From Priestia endophytica DSM 13796 (GTDB lineage Bacteria; Bacillota; Bacilli; Bacillales; Bacillaceae_H), in the NCBI RefSeq assembly GCF_900115845.1, contig NZ_FOXX01000005.1:241475-305474 (forward strand): a stretch of DNA of 64,000 bases. The letters run 5' to 3'. Of this stretch, positions 51,779 through 61,521 are shown piece after piece (the stretch's first letter is position 1; the number at the start of each line of letters is the position of its first letter). Both the position numbers and the translations under genes were made by a program. The notes below the pieces were generated by a model. That model was not told the DNA's origin. It saw nothing but the letters and a program-made list of their open reading frames with translations, and searched no databases.

Positions 51779-51818
51779 AAAAAACAGTCATAGCCTAAGG
51801 CTATGACTGTTTTTTTTG
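51779..51818 (+). terminator. terminator after pgi
   Basis: AAAACAGTCATAGCCT / AGGCTATGACTGTTTT stem and T8. Confidence 0.92.
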
Positions 51819-51882
51819 TAACTATATAAAAGGATAAAAAGCGTAATATTGGAGACGTTAACATAGAAAAGGGGTGCTTATT

Positions 51883-52287
51883 ATGATTGAATTACAGTCA
51901 AACCTTGAGGGAAGAGTATTTAAGCTACATGAGTTAGAAGAAACTTTAGGCTCTTTAGGATATATAATTGGGGGAGGATGGGAGTATGATCAAGGGTCAT
52001 TTGACTATAAGATAGATGATAAAGTAGGGTATCAGTTTCTTCGTCTCCCATTTCAAGCTATAGATGGTCAGCTTGATGCCCCTGGAGCAACAGTACGTTT
52101 TATGACACCTTTTTTGCTTTCTCATAAATATCAAATTGGTTTAGATGATCATGTTCATGTTGGCAATACGAAGAGCTCATTTGATCAATTTCAAGAGCCG
52201 CAAGATCCTGACGCTTCTTTTCCAAAAGAATACATCCCACTAGGTCAGGAACTCCTCAGAGAAGCAGAGCAGCGCCTTCTATATTGA
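51883..52287 (+). CDS. yugN: YugN-like family protein
   Basis: This protein of about 134 residues is in the YugN-like family, with GGGWEYDQGSFDYKID and a conserved LRLPFQAIDGQLD. AAAGGGGTG precedes ATG 51883. The function is unknown. Confidence 0.85.
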   Translation: MIELQSNLEGRVFKLHELEETLGSLGYIIGGGWEYDQGSFDYKIDDKVGYQFLRLPFQAIDGQLDAPGATVRFMTPFLLSHKYQIGLDDHVHVGNTKSSFDQFQEPQDPDASFPKEYIPLGQELLREAEQRLLY

Positions 52288-52292
52288 ATTTG

Positions 52293-52333
52293 AAAAGGCT
52301 TTGTTAGCTCACTTTCTAACAAAGCCTTCTTTT
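52293..52333. terminator. bidirectional terminator yugN/yugO
   Basis: AAAAGGCTTTGTTAG / CTAACAAAGCCTT stem. Part of it lies inside the 3' end of yugO. Confidence 0.85.
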
Positions 52334-53091
52334 GAAAAAAGCTGCTCGTACATATGCTGACTAATCATTTTATTTGTTTCGACTATTTTACCTGCTCCAG
52401 CATGTTCAGCACTTTTGACATGTAAAGAAGAAAGAATTTCTGCTGTGATAGGAATATGACGATCTTGTCCCTTAACAGCTAAGATAGTCAAAATAGCCTG
52501 CATATCTGCCTCGTTTTCAGCTTTATGTTGATTAGCTGTAATCATCACTTCCCGAGCTTCAGCAATATTTGCTTTTATAAGTGTACTCTCATGTGTCGGA
52601 TTTCCTTTTACAAAATGAACGTATGCAGAAAGCATAGGACGTTCTTCTAGTGTTTCATCAATTAAAACAATATGTTTAGCAAGATGCGATTGGGCAAAAA
52701 GCTCTAGAAGCTGTTTTGTACGCTCATTCCATCCAACAATAACAATATGGTCGCTTCCTCTATAAGGGAGACTTCCATCAACATAAGCATTCTCTCTAGA
52801 AACTGCCATTCTAGCAATCGTTACAAAATAATTCGTGATAAACCCTGTTCCAATTAAAATAAGTAACATAGCTAAAATACGTCCAACTACTGTATGAGGA
52901 ACATAGTCTCCGAACCCAATTGTAGATATCGTAACAATTGACCACCATATTCCATCAAAAACGGTTGGAAAGGTTTCTTCTTCAAGAAAATGAATAAGTC
53001 CGCCAAAAATAACGCAAAGCAGTAGAATGATAACAATAAGTCGATATAAAACAGAGCGACGGAAAAAGCGAAATAGAAAGCTGTCAAACAT
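52309..53091 (-). CDS. yugO: Potassium channel protein YugO
   Basis: This protein of about 260 residues has two membrane helices around a K+ selectivity filter TISTIGFGDYVP, then a RCK/TrkA-N domain (HIVIVGWNERTKQLLELF). In B. subtilis yugO is expressed with mstX (mistic) and carries K+ signals in biofilms. Here no mstX-like ORF precedes it. AGGAGG lies 9 bases before ATG 53091. Confidence 0.9.
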   Translation of the reverse strand: MFDSFLFRFFRRSVLYRLIVIILLLCVIFGGLIHFLEEETFPTVFDGIWWSIVTISTIGFGDYVPHTVVGRILAMLLILIGTGFITNYFVTIARMAVSRENAYVDGSLPYRGSDHIVIVGWNERTKQLLELFAQSHLAKHIVLIDETLEERPMLSAYVHFVKGNPTHESTLIKANIAEAREVMITANQHKAENEADMQAILTILAVKGQDRHIPITAEILSSLHVKSAEHAGAGKIVETNKMISQHMYEQLFSKEGFVRK

Positions 53092-53143
53092 GTGCAATTT
53101 CCTCCTTTAAAACATAGTGTTCCCATTTCTAAAGAAGGTATGA

Positions 53144-53176
53144 AAAAAGCGCCCCTATAATTATAGGCACGCTTTT
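53144..53176 (-). terminator. terminator after the AgcS symporter gene
   Basis: AAAAGCG...CTATAATTATAG...CGCTTTT nested stem between the symporter gene and yugO. Confidence 0.75.
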
Positions 53177-53181
53177 CTAAC

Positions 53182-54606
53182 TTATACTGTTTGTTTTTTG
53201 GCTTCTTTTGGTCTTTCTTCCCAACCTTCAAGCTCTCCAATATTGTGAAGAGAATCTTTGTAAAAAACGGGATCTTTTCCTTGTTTACGTTGATCTGTAT
53301 AATCTTTAAGAGCTCTAAACGCTGTTTTTGCTAAGAACGCAATAGCAATTAAGTTTGTGAACGCCATAAGACCCATGAACAAATCAGCTAAATTCCAAAC
53401 TAAATCTACTTTTGCAACAGCTCCAAATAAGATCATTGCAAGAACAAGAATACGGTAAACGAAAATGATGATTTTATTTGTTTTAATGAATTCAACGTTT
53501 GTTTCCCCATAATAATAGTTACCAATAAGCGTACTGAATGCAAAAAGGAAAATCATAATAGCTAGAACAGATGAAGCCCATCCACCGATATGTTCTCCTA
53601 ATGCTACTTGCGTAATTTGAACACCATCTAGTCCAGGCGTTTTATATGCATCTGTTAAAAGTACGATGAACGCCGTACTTGAACAAATAATCAATGTGTC
53701 AATGAGAACAGCTAAAGCTTGAATAAGACCTTGTTTAGCAGGGTGGGTAACATCCGCTGTAGCCGCTGCGTTTGGCGCACTACCCATACCAGCTTCATTG
53801 GAGAATAAACCACGTTTAACACCTTGAAGTAAAACGGCTCCAAGCGTTCCTCCTGCAAATTGTTCAAATCCAAAAGCATGTTTCACAATTGAAGCAATAA
53901 GAGATGGCATTTCATTAATATTCACTAAAACAATTCCAAATGCAATTAGAATATAAAGACCTGCCATGAAAACTACGATATATTCTGACATTTTGGCAAT
54001 ACGTTGAATACCACCAAAGATAATGATACCAAAAGCAACCAGAACGATAATTCCGACTACAAGTCGGTTAGTATTAAAAGATTGTTCAAATGCAAGTGTA
54101 ATTGTGTTTGCTTGTACAGCAACGAACACGAAAGCAAATGAAATAGTAATTAGAACAGCGAATAAAACACCAAGCCAGCGTTGTTTTAACCCTTTTTCCA
54201 TATAGTAAGCAGGTCCACCACGGAACGTTCCTTTATCTGGAACTTTGTAAATTTGAGCTAATGTACTTTCAACGAAACCTGAGGCAGAACCAACAAGTGC
54301 TACAATCCACATCCAAAAGATTGCACCCGGTCCTCCGATTGAAATAGCAAGAGCAATTCCGGCAATGTTTCCTGTTCCAACACGAGCAGCCATACTAATA
54401 CAAAAAGCTTGGAATGCTGAAATGCTGCCTTTTTCTTTTGAAGCAGGTTTCTCTGTCAGTAATCTAAACATTTCTTTTAGTAAACGAAACTGCAGAAATC
54501 TTGAACGAAGCGTAAAATATAGTCCTAATACAAGTAGTAAAGCAATAAGAACGTATGTCCAAAACACATCATTTATCCTAAGAACTACATCATTTAATAA
54601 ATCCAT
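53182..54606 (-). CDS. alsT: AgcS-family Na+:alanine/glycine/glutamine symporter (AlsT-like)
   Basis: This carrier of about 474 residues has 10 to 11 membrane segments and the family motifs VGTGNIAGIALAISIGGPGAIFWMW and GLFSNEAGMGSAPNAAA regions. It imports small neutral amino acids or glutamine with Na+. ATG 54606 follows AAGGGGG at 9 bases. The exact substrate cannot be told from the sequence. Confidence 0.9.
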   Translation of the reverse strand: MDLLNDVVLRINDVFWTYVLIALLLVLGLYFTLRSRFLQFRLLKEMFRLLTEKPASKEKGSISAFQAFCISMAARVGTGNIAGIALAISIGGPGAIFWMWIVALVGSASGFVESTLAQIYKVPDKGTFRGGPAYYMEKGLKQRWLGVLFAVLITISFAFVFVAVQANTITLAFEQSFNTNRLVVGIIVLVAFGIIIFGGIQRIAKMSEYIVVFMAGLYILIAFGIVLVNINEMPSLIASIVKHAFGFEQFAGGTLGAVLLQGVKRGLFSNEAGMGSAPNAAATADVTHPAKQGLIQALAVLIDTLIICSSTAFIVLLTDAYKTPGLDGVQITQVALGEHIGGWASSVLAIMIFLFAFSTLIGNYYYGETNVEFIKTNKIIIFVYRILVLAMILFGAVAKVDLVWNLADLFMGLMAFTNLIAIAFLAKTAFRALKDYTDQRKQGKDPVFYKDSLHNIGELEGWEERPKEAKKQTV

Positions 54607-55088
54607 TAATAATTCCCCCTTATGAAACAAATGTGATTTACAACTTTAGATGTATGTGAACTTTTCTAACATAAATAATATTATATAGGGGAAGGGAAAC
54701 AGAAAGCAATACTATTCTTCACTGTATTGAATAATAGTAAGATTTTGAAGATTTTAAATCTTATTACGTCTTACTTCTCTTAAATTTATAGTAGATCTGT
54801 TTCTTCCTTATATGGAGGAAAAAGAAATGAATTATTCTTGTGTATGTTAATACATCACTAACCTATCGTTCGAAAAAGTGTTAGGGAAGATAACGAAATT
54901 AGAAAAGAATGTTAGAAGATATAACAAAATTATCCCTTTAAACATGAAGTATATAATATTTTTTAATAACAGAAAGAGATGAGACAAAAAAATATAATAA
55001 ATAATGAAAAAATTATAACAATTCAAAAGGTAATGTGTTATAATTTCAGATAAATGACTTAGTCGATAAAAATAGTCGGAATTGAAGG
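54607..55088. other. Intergenic region between the symporter gene and the cys operon
   Basis: About 480 bases, AT-rich. It holds AAGATTT/AAATCTT inverted repeats and a tiny 7-codon frame (54827-54850) behind GGAGG. No S-box, T-box or other known riboswitch motif was found. Confidence 0.5.
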
Positions 55089-55116
55089 TTGACAAACTAG
55101 CTAATTGTGCTAAAAT
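55089..55116 (+). promoter_or_regulatory. SigA promoter of the yezD-cysH operon
   Basis: Perfect TTGACA, 16-base spacer, TAAAAT. An ATAGTCGGAATT element lies directly upstream at 55073-55083 and resembles part of the CymR site, with low certainty. Confidence 0.7.
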
Positions 55117-55274
55117 TTCTTCAACATCCTCATTTTTTAGCATAATATAAAGGGATATTTGCTAAACACGCTCTTCTTTTTATAAAGAAAGTAGAATTTT
55201 TATTGGGATTAATCTGACTTAAACCATCGGAAATATAGTTTTTAATTATTAGGAAGAAAAGAGGAGGAGTCAAT

Positions 55275-55418
55275 ATGGGGAATAGTTCTAATCATAAAGA
55301 AGCTTTGCAAAAGACAGAAGAACTTCTTCAAACAATACAATATGGCTCTGTTACTCTTGTTATCCAAGGTGGAAAAGTTGTTGGTATTGATAAAGTCGAA
55401 AAAATTCGTTTGAAATAA
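55275..55418 (+). CDS. yezD: YezD family protein (DUF2292, 47 aa)
   Basis: This is a 47-residue YezD-like protein with the family core [29 protein letters not shown] lies shortly before the ATG. It is the first gene of the sulfate-assimilation cluster; YezD-type genes commonly accompany sulfur genes. The biochemical function is unknown. Confidence 0.75.
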   Translation: MGNSSNHKEALQKTEELLQTIQYGSVTLVIQGGKVVGIDKVEKIRLK

Positions 55419-55503
55419 TAGGACGCTTAGAACGTTCTATCTTCTTTTAAGTTTAAAACCGTGTTTATCTATCGGATTAAATGTTTATATGGAAGGTGAG
55501 AAT

Positions 55504-56214
55504 ATGGCAAAGCTAACACACGAAACGTGGACAGATGAGGTTCCTACATTTGCACATGATGATGAAACAAAAGGAGCTCTTGCTACTCTAAAATGGGCTT
55601 ATGATTATTACGGAGATTCAATTGTGTATGCCTGTAGTTTCGGGATCGAAGGGATAGTGCTCATCGATCTCATCGCAAAGGTAAATCCAAAAGCACGCAT
55701 TGTATTTTTAGATACAGGCGTACATTTCCAAGAGACTTACGATGTGATTGATAAAATCCAAGAGCGTTTTCCCGATCTTAATATTGAGATGAAAAAACCA
55801 TCTCTTAATCTTGAACAACAAGCAGAGCAGTATGGAGACAAACTTTGGGAACGTGAGCCAAATCAATGCTGCTATATTCGAAAAATTTTACCGCTTGAAC
55901 AAACATTAAGTGAAGTTGATGCCTGGATTTCAGGATTAAGAAGAGATCAATCTGAAACAAGAAAAAATACAAATTTCATTAATAAAGATAACCGTTTTAA
56001 CAAAATTAAAGTATGCCCGCTTATTCACTGGACTTGGAAAGAGATTTGGCGCTATGTATACAAACATGATCTTCCATACAATGAGCTTCATGATAAAGGA
56101 TATCCAAGTATTGGGTGTGCGCCATGTACAGCTCCAGCATATAACATGGATGATTTACGATCTGGCCGCTGGACAGGAAATCAAAAAGTAGAATGTGGGC
56201 TGCACGAGTCTTAA
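55504..56214 (+). CDS. cysH: CysH, (phospho)adenylyl-sulfate reductase
   Basis: This reductase of about 236 residues reduces PAPS or APS to sulfite with thioredoxin. Two cysteine pairs (NQCCYIRK and GCAPCTAP) form a 4Fe-4S site, as in APS-type reductases, and the catalytic cysteine lies in ECGLH at the C-terminus. The nucleotide region [11 protein letters not shown] is typical. Gene cysC downstream suggests that PAPS is the substrate. ATG 55504 is preferred to 55489. Confidence 0.94.
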   Translation: MAKLTHETWTDEVPTFAHDDETKGALATLKWAYDYYGDSIVYACSFGIEGIVLIDLIAKVNPKARIVFLDTGVHFQETYDVIDKIQERFPDLNIEMKKPSLNLEQQAEQYGDKLWEREPNQCCYIRKILPLEQTLSEVDAWISGLRRDQSETRKNTNFINKDNRFNKIKVCPLIHWTWKEIWRYVYKHDLPYNELHDKGYPSIGCAPCTAPAYNMDDLRSGRWTGNQKVECGLHES

Positions 56215-56234
56215 TAAAAGGTAGTTGATTGACC

Positions 56235-57311
56235 ATGTTTACAACGATAGCCATTATTATCGCACTCTTTTTTGCCATGAATATTGGGGCAAGTGGTGCT
56301 GCTGCAACAATGGGGGTTGCATATGGTTCCGGAGCTATAAAAACGAAAAGAACAGCTCTTCTTATATGTAGCCTCTTTATTTTACTTGGTTCATATTTTG
56401 GAACGGAAGTTGTAAAAACAATAGGTAGTGGCATTATTCCAGAAGGTATTGCGAGTGTCAAAATCGCAGTCATTATTTTATTAGCAGCAACAAGTACTCT
56501 GTTCTTTGCAAATCTGATGGGTATCCCACTTTCAACAAGTGAAGTGACAGTTGGAGCAGTAGTAGGGGTAGGGGTTGCTTATCAAGCTCTGTATATAAGC
56601 TCTATTTTGGAAATTGTCTTCTTTTGGGTTTTTGTTCCAGTCTTTTCTTTCTTTATTACGTACATAATTCGCAAGTGGATTATGACTCAAAAAAGAAGAG
56701 AAAAGTTTGGAGAAAAGCAGGGGAGAGAGAAATATTTAGTTGTCTTTCTTCTTGTTGCAGGGTGCTTTGAAGCTTTCTCAGCGGGAATGAACAATGTTGC
56801 AAATGCCGTTGGGCCCCTTGTTGGTGCTGGTGTTATCAGTCCTTCTTTCGGTGTAATTGTTGGAGGAGTTTTTATTGCCCTTGGAGCTCTTTTGTTAGGT
56901 GGAAGAGTGCTTGAAACAAACGGTAAGAAAATAACGGCTCTTTCTAAAGGAGAAGGAATTATGATTTCTCTAACAGGAGGAGGTCTTGTTTTTGTAGCCT
57001 CTCTATTTGGATTGCCTATCCCTCTCACGCAAGTGACAACCTCTTCTATCATTGGGGTAGGAACTGCAAAACAGGGAGCAGGAATCTGGCAGAAAAGTAT
57101 TGTGTTTCAAATGGTTAAAGTTTGGGTCGTGTCACCTATCTTTTCCTTAATGATTTCTTACGGCCTAGTCAAGCTCACAATTCAAGATGATTGGTACTCA
57201 TTTTTTGTTATCATCATCTGCTGCTTAGCTACGCTTGGCACCGTAAGTCTTGCGCAAAATTCAAGCAAAAAAAAACTAAAAGTAACGTCAGCAGAACGAA
57301 CAACTCTTTGA
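56235..57311 (+). CDS. cysP: CysP, PiT-family sulfate permease
   Basis: This permease of about 358 residues is in the inorganic phosphate transporter family; Bacillus CysP carries sulfate. The repeated motif MNIGASGAAATMG and GMNNVANAVGPLVGAG mark the two halves, with about 10 membrane segments. The start may be ATG 56235 or TTG 56229. It follows cysH by 20 bases in the same operon. Confidence 0.92.
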   Translation: MFTTIAIIIALFFAMNIGASGAAATMGVAYGSGAIKTKRTALLICSLFILLGSYFGTEVVKTIGSGIIPEGIASVKIAVIILLAATSTLFFANLMGIPLSTSEVTVGAVVGVGVAYQALYISSILEIVFFWVFVPVFSFFITYIIRKWIMTQKRREKFGEKQGREKYLVVFLLVAGCFEAFSAGMNNVANAVGPLVGAGVISPSFGVIVGGVFIALGALLLGGRVLETNGKKITALSKGEGIMISLTGGGLVFVASLFGLPIPLTQVTTSSIIGVGTAKQGAGIWQKSIVFQMVKVWVVSPIFSLMISYGLVKLTIQDDWYSFFVIIICCLATLGTVSLAQNSSKKKLKVTSAERTTL

Positions 57312-57354
57312 ATTAAGAGATTGAATATACAATAATACTTGGGAGGTTTTTGTG

Positions 57355-58500
57355 ATGACAGCAAGTCAGCCACATGGAGGTACACTAATTAATCGTTTTA
57401 ATCCAGACTATAAATATGATGGGATTTCTAAAAGCATTGAGCTAGATCCAATGGCTCTAAGTGATTTAGAGTTAATTGCAATCGGAGGATACAGCCCTTT
57501 ACAAGGCTTCTTAGGAAAAGAAGATTATGAGAGTGTTGTCCACAATATGAAATTAGCTGATGGCACAGTGTGGAGTATTCCAGTTACATTACCTGTTGAA
57601 GAAAAGGTAGCCGAAACGCTTCAAGCTGGTGAAGATGTTAAGTTGACTAAAGACGGAATTGCCTATGGTGTACTTCATTTTGAAGAAGCTTATAAGCCGA
57701 ATAAAGAAGTTGAAGCTGAAAAAGTTTATCGTACGACTGAAGCAGCTCACCCAGGTGTGAAAAAAATGCTAGAACGTCCGGATGTGTATGTGGCAGGGAA
57801 AATTACCCTTGTACGTCGTGAAGAGAAGAAATTTGCTGGCTATCATTTAGATCCAAAAGATACGCGCGCTAAGTTTGAAGAGCTTGGATGGGAAAAGGTA
57901 GTTGGCTTCCAAACGCGTAACCCTGTGCACCGCGCTCATGAATACATTCAAAAAACAGCTCTAGAAATTGTTGATGGTCTCTTTTTAAATCCGTTAGTTG
58001 GAGAGACAAAATCAGACGATATTCCAGCAGACATCCGTATGGAAAGCTATGAAGTTCTGCTAAAAAACTATTATCCAAAAGATCGCGTATTCTTAGCTGT
58101 GTTCCCAGCGGCAATGCGTTATGCTGGTCCTCGTGAAGCAATTTTCCATGCGATGGTTCGTAAAAACTATGGCTGCACGCATTTTATTGTTGGACGTGAC
58201 CATGCGGGGGTCGGTGATTATTATGGAACATATGATGCACAATTGATTTTCCGTAATTTTACAAGTGGAGAGTTAGGCATTACCCCTCTATTCTTTGAAC
58301 ATAGCTTCTATTGCAAAAAGTGTGAAGGAATGGCTTCAACAAAAACGTGTCCACATGGTAAAGAAGATCGCGTGATTTTATCAGGTACAAAAGTGCGTGA
58401 AATGCTTCGTAATGGAGAAGTACCGCCAAGCACATTTAGCCGTCGTGAAGTTGTTGAAGTACTTATTAAAGGAATGAAACAGCAGACTGTTCAATCATAA
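57355..58500 (+). CDS. sat: Sulfate adenylyltransferase
   Basis: This 381-residue ATP sulfurylase, of the single-chain Sat type, makes APS from ATP and sulfate. The catalytic motif is [15 protein letters not shown] and [12 protein letters not shown] is conserved. A cysteine-rich zinc-like patch is [19 protein letters not shown] lies 8 bases before ATG 57355. Confidence 0.95.
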   Translation: MTASQPHGGTLINRFNPDYKYDGISKSIELDPMALSDLELIAIGGYSPLQGFLGKEDYESVVHNMKLADGTVWSIPVTLPVEEKVAETLQAGEDVKLTKDGIAYGVLHFEEAYKPNKEVEAEKVYRTTEAAHPGVKKMLERPDVYVAGKITLVRREEKKFAGYHLDPKDTRAKFEELGWEKVVGFQTRNPVHRAHEYIQKTALEIVDGLFLNPLVGETKSDDIPADIRMESYEVLLKNYYPKDRVFLAVFPAAMRYAGPREAIFHAMVRKNYGCTHFIVGRDHAGVGDYYGTYDAQLIFRNFTSGELGITPLFFEHSFYCKKCEGMASTKTCPHGKEDRVILSGTKVREMLRNGEVPPSTFSRREVVEVLIKGMKQQTVQS

Positions 58501-58512
58501 GGGGGAAAAGCA

Positions 58513-59112
58513 ATGGGTGAGTCAACAAATATTACATGGCATGAAAGTGGCGTAACGAAACAAGATCGTCGTAAAAAAAGTGGACATCATAGCTTTATTC
58601 TATGGTTCACTGGGCTGTCAGGGTCTGGAAAATCAACAATTGCAAATGCTGTTGCGCATCGTCTGTTTCAAGAGGGCATCAATGAGTATGTACTAGATGG
58701 AGATAACATTCGTTTTGGATTGAATAAAAACCTCGGTTTCTCTGCAGAAGATCGTACAGAAAATATCCGTCGTATTGGAGAAGTTTCAAAGCTTTTTGTA
58801 GATAGTGGTCAAGTTGTGCTAACAGCTTTTATTTCTCCTTTTATTGAGGATCGAAAACAAGTAAGAGAAATTGTAGAAGAAAATGAATTTGTTGAGGTTT
58901 ATATTGACTGTAATCTAGAAGAATGTGAACGCCGTGATCCAAAAGGACTTTATCAAAAAGCTCGTGCTGGAGAAATTAAAGATTTTACAGGAATTAGTTC
59001 TCCGTATGAAGCTCCAGAGAACCCTGAGATCACAGTTCGTTCTGATCAGTATAGTGTAGAAGAATGTGTAGACCAAATTGTTGCATATTTAAAAAATGAA
59101 AACTTTATCTAG
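58513..59112 (+). CDS. cysC: Adenylyl-sulfate kinase
   Basis: This 199-residue APS kinase has P-loop [13 protein letters not shown] and the conserved [17 protein letters not shown]. It phosphorylates APS to PAPS for CysH. It follows sat by 12 bases. Confidence 0.95.
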   Translation: MGESTNITWHESGVTKQDRRKKSGHHSFILWFTGLSGSGKSTIANAVAHRLFQEGINEYVLDGDNIRFGLNKNLGFSAEDRTENIRRIGEVSKLFVDSGQVVLTAFISPFIEDRKQVREIVEENEFVEVYIDCNLEECERRDPKGLYQKARAGEIKDFTGISSPYEAPENPEITVRSDQYSVEECVDQIVAYLKNENFI

Positions 59113-59153
59113 GAGTTTTCTATAAAAAGAGAGTCATGTAAGGCTCTTAGTTT

Positions 59154-59180
59154 AAGGCTCATAGTGAATGCTATGAGCCT
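59154..59180 (+). terminator. hairpin between cysC and sumT
   Basis: AAGGCTCATAG / CTATGAGCCTT perfect stem with a weak T tail (ATTCTT). It may only partly stop transcription. Confidence 0.6.
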
Positions 59181-59309
59181 TATTCTTAAAGATAGCTTAT
59201 GCAAAGCATCTCCAAATGACGGTTCAAATTTTAGAGATATGTTGGTACATTAATAATATAAAGTTAAGAATAGAGTGTATAAACTGACAACTTGGAGAGG
59301 AAGATGTAC

Positions 59310-60083
59310 GTGAACATTGGAAAGGTTTATTTAGTTGGAGCAGGACCAGGAGATCCGGAACTTATAACTTTAAAAGGAATCCGCTGTATTGGAGGGGCTG
59401 ACGTCATTTTATATGATCGTCTTGTTAATAAACATCTATTAACATATGCCAAAAAAGGTGCTGATCTTATCTACTGTGGCAAATCTCCAAATGCTCATAT
59501 CCTTCAACAAGAAGCAATCAATAATGCCCTTGTAAAACATGCTAAAGAAGGGAAAACAGTTGTTCGTTTAAAAGGTGGAGATCCATTTGTGTTCGGTCGT
59601 GGTGGCGAGGAAGCTGAAATTCTTGTTCAAAACGGTATCTCTTTTGAAATTGTTCCAGGCATCACCTCAGGTATTGCAGCAGCTGCTTATGCTGGTATCC
59701 CTGTTACACATCGTGAATACAGCGGAAGCTTTGCTTTTGTGACAGGTCATCGCAAACAGGAAGATGAACATGTGAAATGGGAAGCTCTAGCTAAAGGAAT
59801 TGACACATTAGCCATTTATATGGGCATTAAAAATCTATCATATATTTGCGAACAGCTTATTCAACACGGCAAGAGTCCTGACACACCCGTTGCATTGATT
59901 CACTGGGGAACGTATACTGAGCAAAAAACTGTAGTAGGTACACTTGATACGATTATTGATATAGCTCATAGAGAAAAGGTGAAGAATCCAAGTATGGTCA
60001 TTGTGGGAGAGGTTGTTGTGTTAAAAGACAAATTAAGTTGGTTTGAGGAAAATACGCAGCAATATGTTGAACAAGTTTTCTAA
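59310..60083 (+). CDS. sumT: Uroporphyrinogen-III C-methyltransferase (SUMT)
   Basis: This SUMT of about 257 residues has the SAM-binding GAGPGDPELITLKG, RLKGGDPFVFGRGGEE and VPGITSGIAAAAYAG. It makes precorrin-2 for siroheme. GTG 59310 gives the ylnD length; ATG 59304 is a close alternative. It starts about 200 bases after cysC and may have its own promoter. Confidence 0.93.
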   Translation: MNIGKVYLVGAGPGDPELITLKGIRCIGGADVILYDRLVNKHLLTYAKKGADLIYCGKSPNAHILQQEAINNALVKHAKEGKTVVRLKGGDPFVFGRGGEEAEILVQNGISFEIVPGITSGIAAAAYAGIPVTHREYSGSFAFVTGHRKQEDEHVKWEALAKGIDTLAIYMGIKNLSYICEQLIQHGKSPDTPVALIHWGTYTEQKTVVGTLDTIIDIAHREKVKNPSMVIVGEVVVLKDKLSWFEENTQQYVEQVF

Positions 60084-60097
60084 AGTGAGGGATCAAA

Positions 60098-60874
60098 GTG
60101 GAAGCTGTATTGTATATTTGTCACGGGACACGGATTAGAGATGGACAGATCGGAGCATTGCAATTTATTGAACGTTGCAAAGAGAAAGTAAACGTTCCTA
60201 TTCAAGAAGCATGTTTTTTGGAACTTGCTGAACCAACTATTGAAGAAGCTTTCGCTCGATGTATAAAGCAGGGGGCAACAAAAATTGTAGCTGTCCCGAT
60301 TCTTCTTTTAACAGCAGGACATGCAAAAAAAGATATACCAGAAATATTGCTTTCCTTAGCTGAAGCACATCCAGAAATTGAAGTTGTTTATGGAACTCCT
60401 TTTGGGGTTCATGACAAACTTGTTGATGTATTAATGGACCGTATACGTGAAGCCAACAGTATCATTGATAAAGATGCAACAGTTTTACTCGTTGGTAGAG
60501 GAAGCAGTGATCCAGATGTGAAACGTGATCTAAATGAAATTGCCCTTATGTTAGAGCGACGAGGCGGTTTCTTAAAAGTGGATACATGCTTTCTTGCTGC
60601 AGCAGAACCTACTTTTGAACAAGGACTTCGTGGGCTTGAAGGAAATAAGCAAGTTTACATTGTTCCGTATATTCTTTTCACTGGATTACTCATGAGACAA
60701 ATTGCAGCAGATGTAAGTCAGTTGCTTGTTGACTCTTCGAACATTTTTCTATGTTCATTTTTAGGCTATCATACTATTTTAGAAGACATTCTTGCTGAGA
60801 GAATCGAAAAGTGGAAAAATCAAAAGGGAAACTTAATGTTTAATGGAGAAGGATTATGTACACTGTCACATTAA
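60098..60874 (+). CDS. sirB: Sirohydrochlorin ferrochelatase
   Basis: This 258-residue two-domain CbiX/SirB chelatase has metal-binding regions around ICHGTRI and a second half beginning VLLVGRGSSDPD. It inserts Fe2+ into sirohydrochlorin. GTG start, and it overlaps sirC by 19 bases. Confidence 0.93.
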   Translation: MEAVLYICHGTRIRDGQIGALQFIERCKEKVNVPIQEACFLELAEPTIEEAFARCIKQGATKIVAVPILLLTAGHAKKDIPEILLSLAEAHPEIEVVYGTPFGVHDKLVDVLMDRIREANSIIDKDATVLLVGRGSSDPDVKRDLNEIALMLERRGGFLKVDTCFLAAAEPTFEQGLRGLEGNKQVYIVPYILFTGLLMRQIAADVSQLLVDSSNIFLCSFLGYHTILEDILAERIEKWKNQKGNLMFNGEGLCTLSH

Positions 60875-61470
60875 ATATAAGAAATAAAAAGGCTCTTGTT
60901 GTTGGTGGGGGGACTGTCGCGACAAGGAAAATTAGACATCTTTTAAAAGAAGGAGCGAATGTTACCGTTATTTCTCCTGAAGCTACGGATGAAATCAAGA
61001 AGTGGGAAGAAAAAGGCGAAGTGCATTGGGAAAAGCGAGAAGCAAATGAGCTTGACGTTCCCTCGGCATTTCTCGTTATATTAGCAACAAATAACACAGA
61101 AGATAATGAAAAACTATTAAAAGCTGCTTCACCAAATCAACTTGTTAACGTAGCGCATAAGGGAGATAAGGGAAGCTATACTGTGCCAGCTCAGTTCACA
61201 CGTGGCGACTTAACCATTTCAGTCTCAACAGGGGGGGGAAGCCCACTGTTAGCTAAAAAGATACGCGATGAACTTTCAGCGCGTTATGATGAAAGCTATG
61301 AACAGTATGTGAACTTCCTAAATGAGGTACGTTCTTTTATACATGAAAATGAAAAACAGGCTGAAGAAAAAAGGAAGCTTCTTCATAGTTCTTTGCAAGA
61401 AGAAATGAAAGATGCTCATCATCAGCAGCTTTTTTGGCAAGCTTTATATGATAAATATAAAAAAGATTAA
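60856..61470 (+). CDS. sirC: Precorrin-2 dehydrogenase (siroheme synthase N-terminal domain type)
   Basis: This 204-residue enzyme has a Rossmann NAD motif VVGGGTVATRKIR and a C-terminal helical tail rich in Glu/Lys. It oxidises precorrin-2 to sirohydrochlorin, between SumT and SirB. It ends the siroheme set; a sulfite reductase gene (cysJI) is not in the window. Confidence 0.93.
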   Translation: MYTVTLNIRNKKALVVGGGTVATRKIRHLLKEGANVTVISPEATDEIKKWEEKGEVHWEKREANELDVPSAFLVILATNNTEDNEKLLKAASPNQLVNVAHKGDKGSYTVPAQFTRGDLTISVSTGGGSPLLAKKIRDELSARYDESYEQYVNFLNEVRSFIHENEKQAEEKRKLLHSSLQEEMKDAHHQQLFWQALYDKYKKD

Positions 61471-61518
61471 AAAGTGCGAGTAGAGATTGCTGTAGTAACC
61501 TCAACTCGTACTTTTTAT
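61470..61518. terminator. bidirectional terminator sirC/mgtC-like gene
   Basis: AAAAGTgCGAGT pairs with ACTCGtACTTTT across a long loop, with a T tail. Confidence 0.75.
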
Positions 61519-61521
61519 TTA

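Noticed and set aside
54827..54850. Seven-codon frame MNYSCVC behind GGAGG, as a possible cysteine leader peptide for the cys operon
   Set aside because: It lies upstream of the best operon promoter (55089-55116), so it would not be in that transcript, and no terminator/antiterminator pair follows it.
54847..55143. Minus-strand 98-codon frame in the symporter-cys gap
   Set aside because: Low-complexity Phe/Leu/Tyr product from AT-rich DNA, covers the cys promoter, and has no domain.
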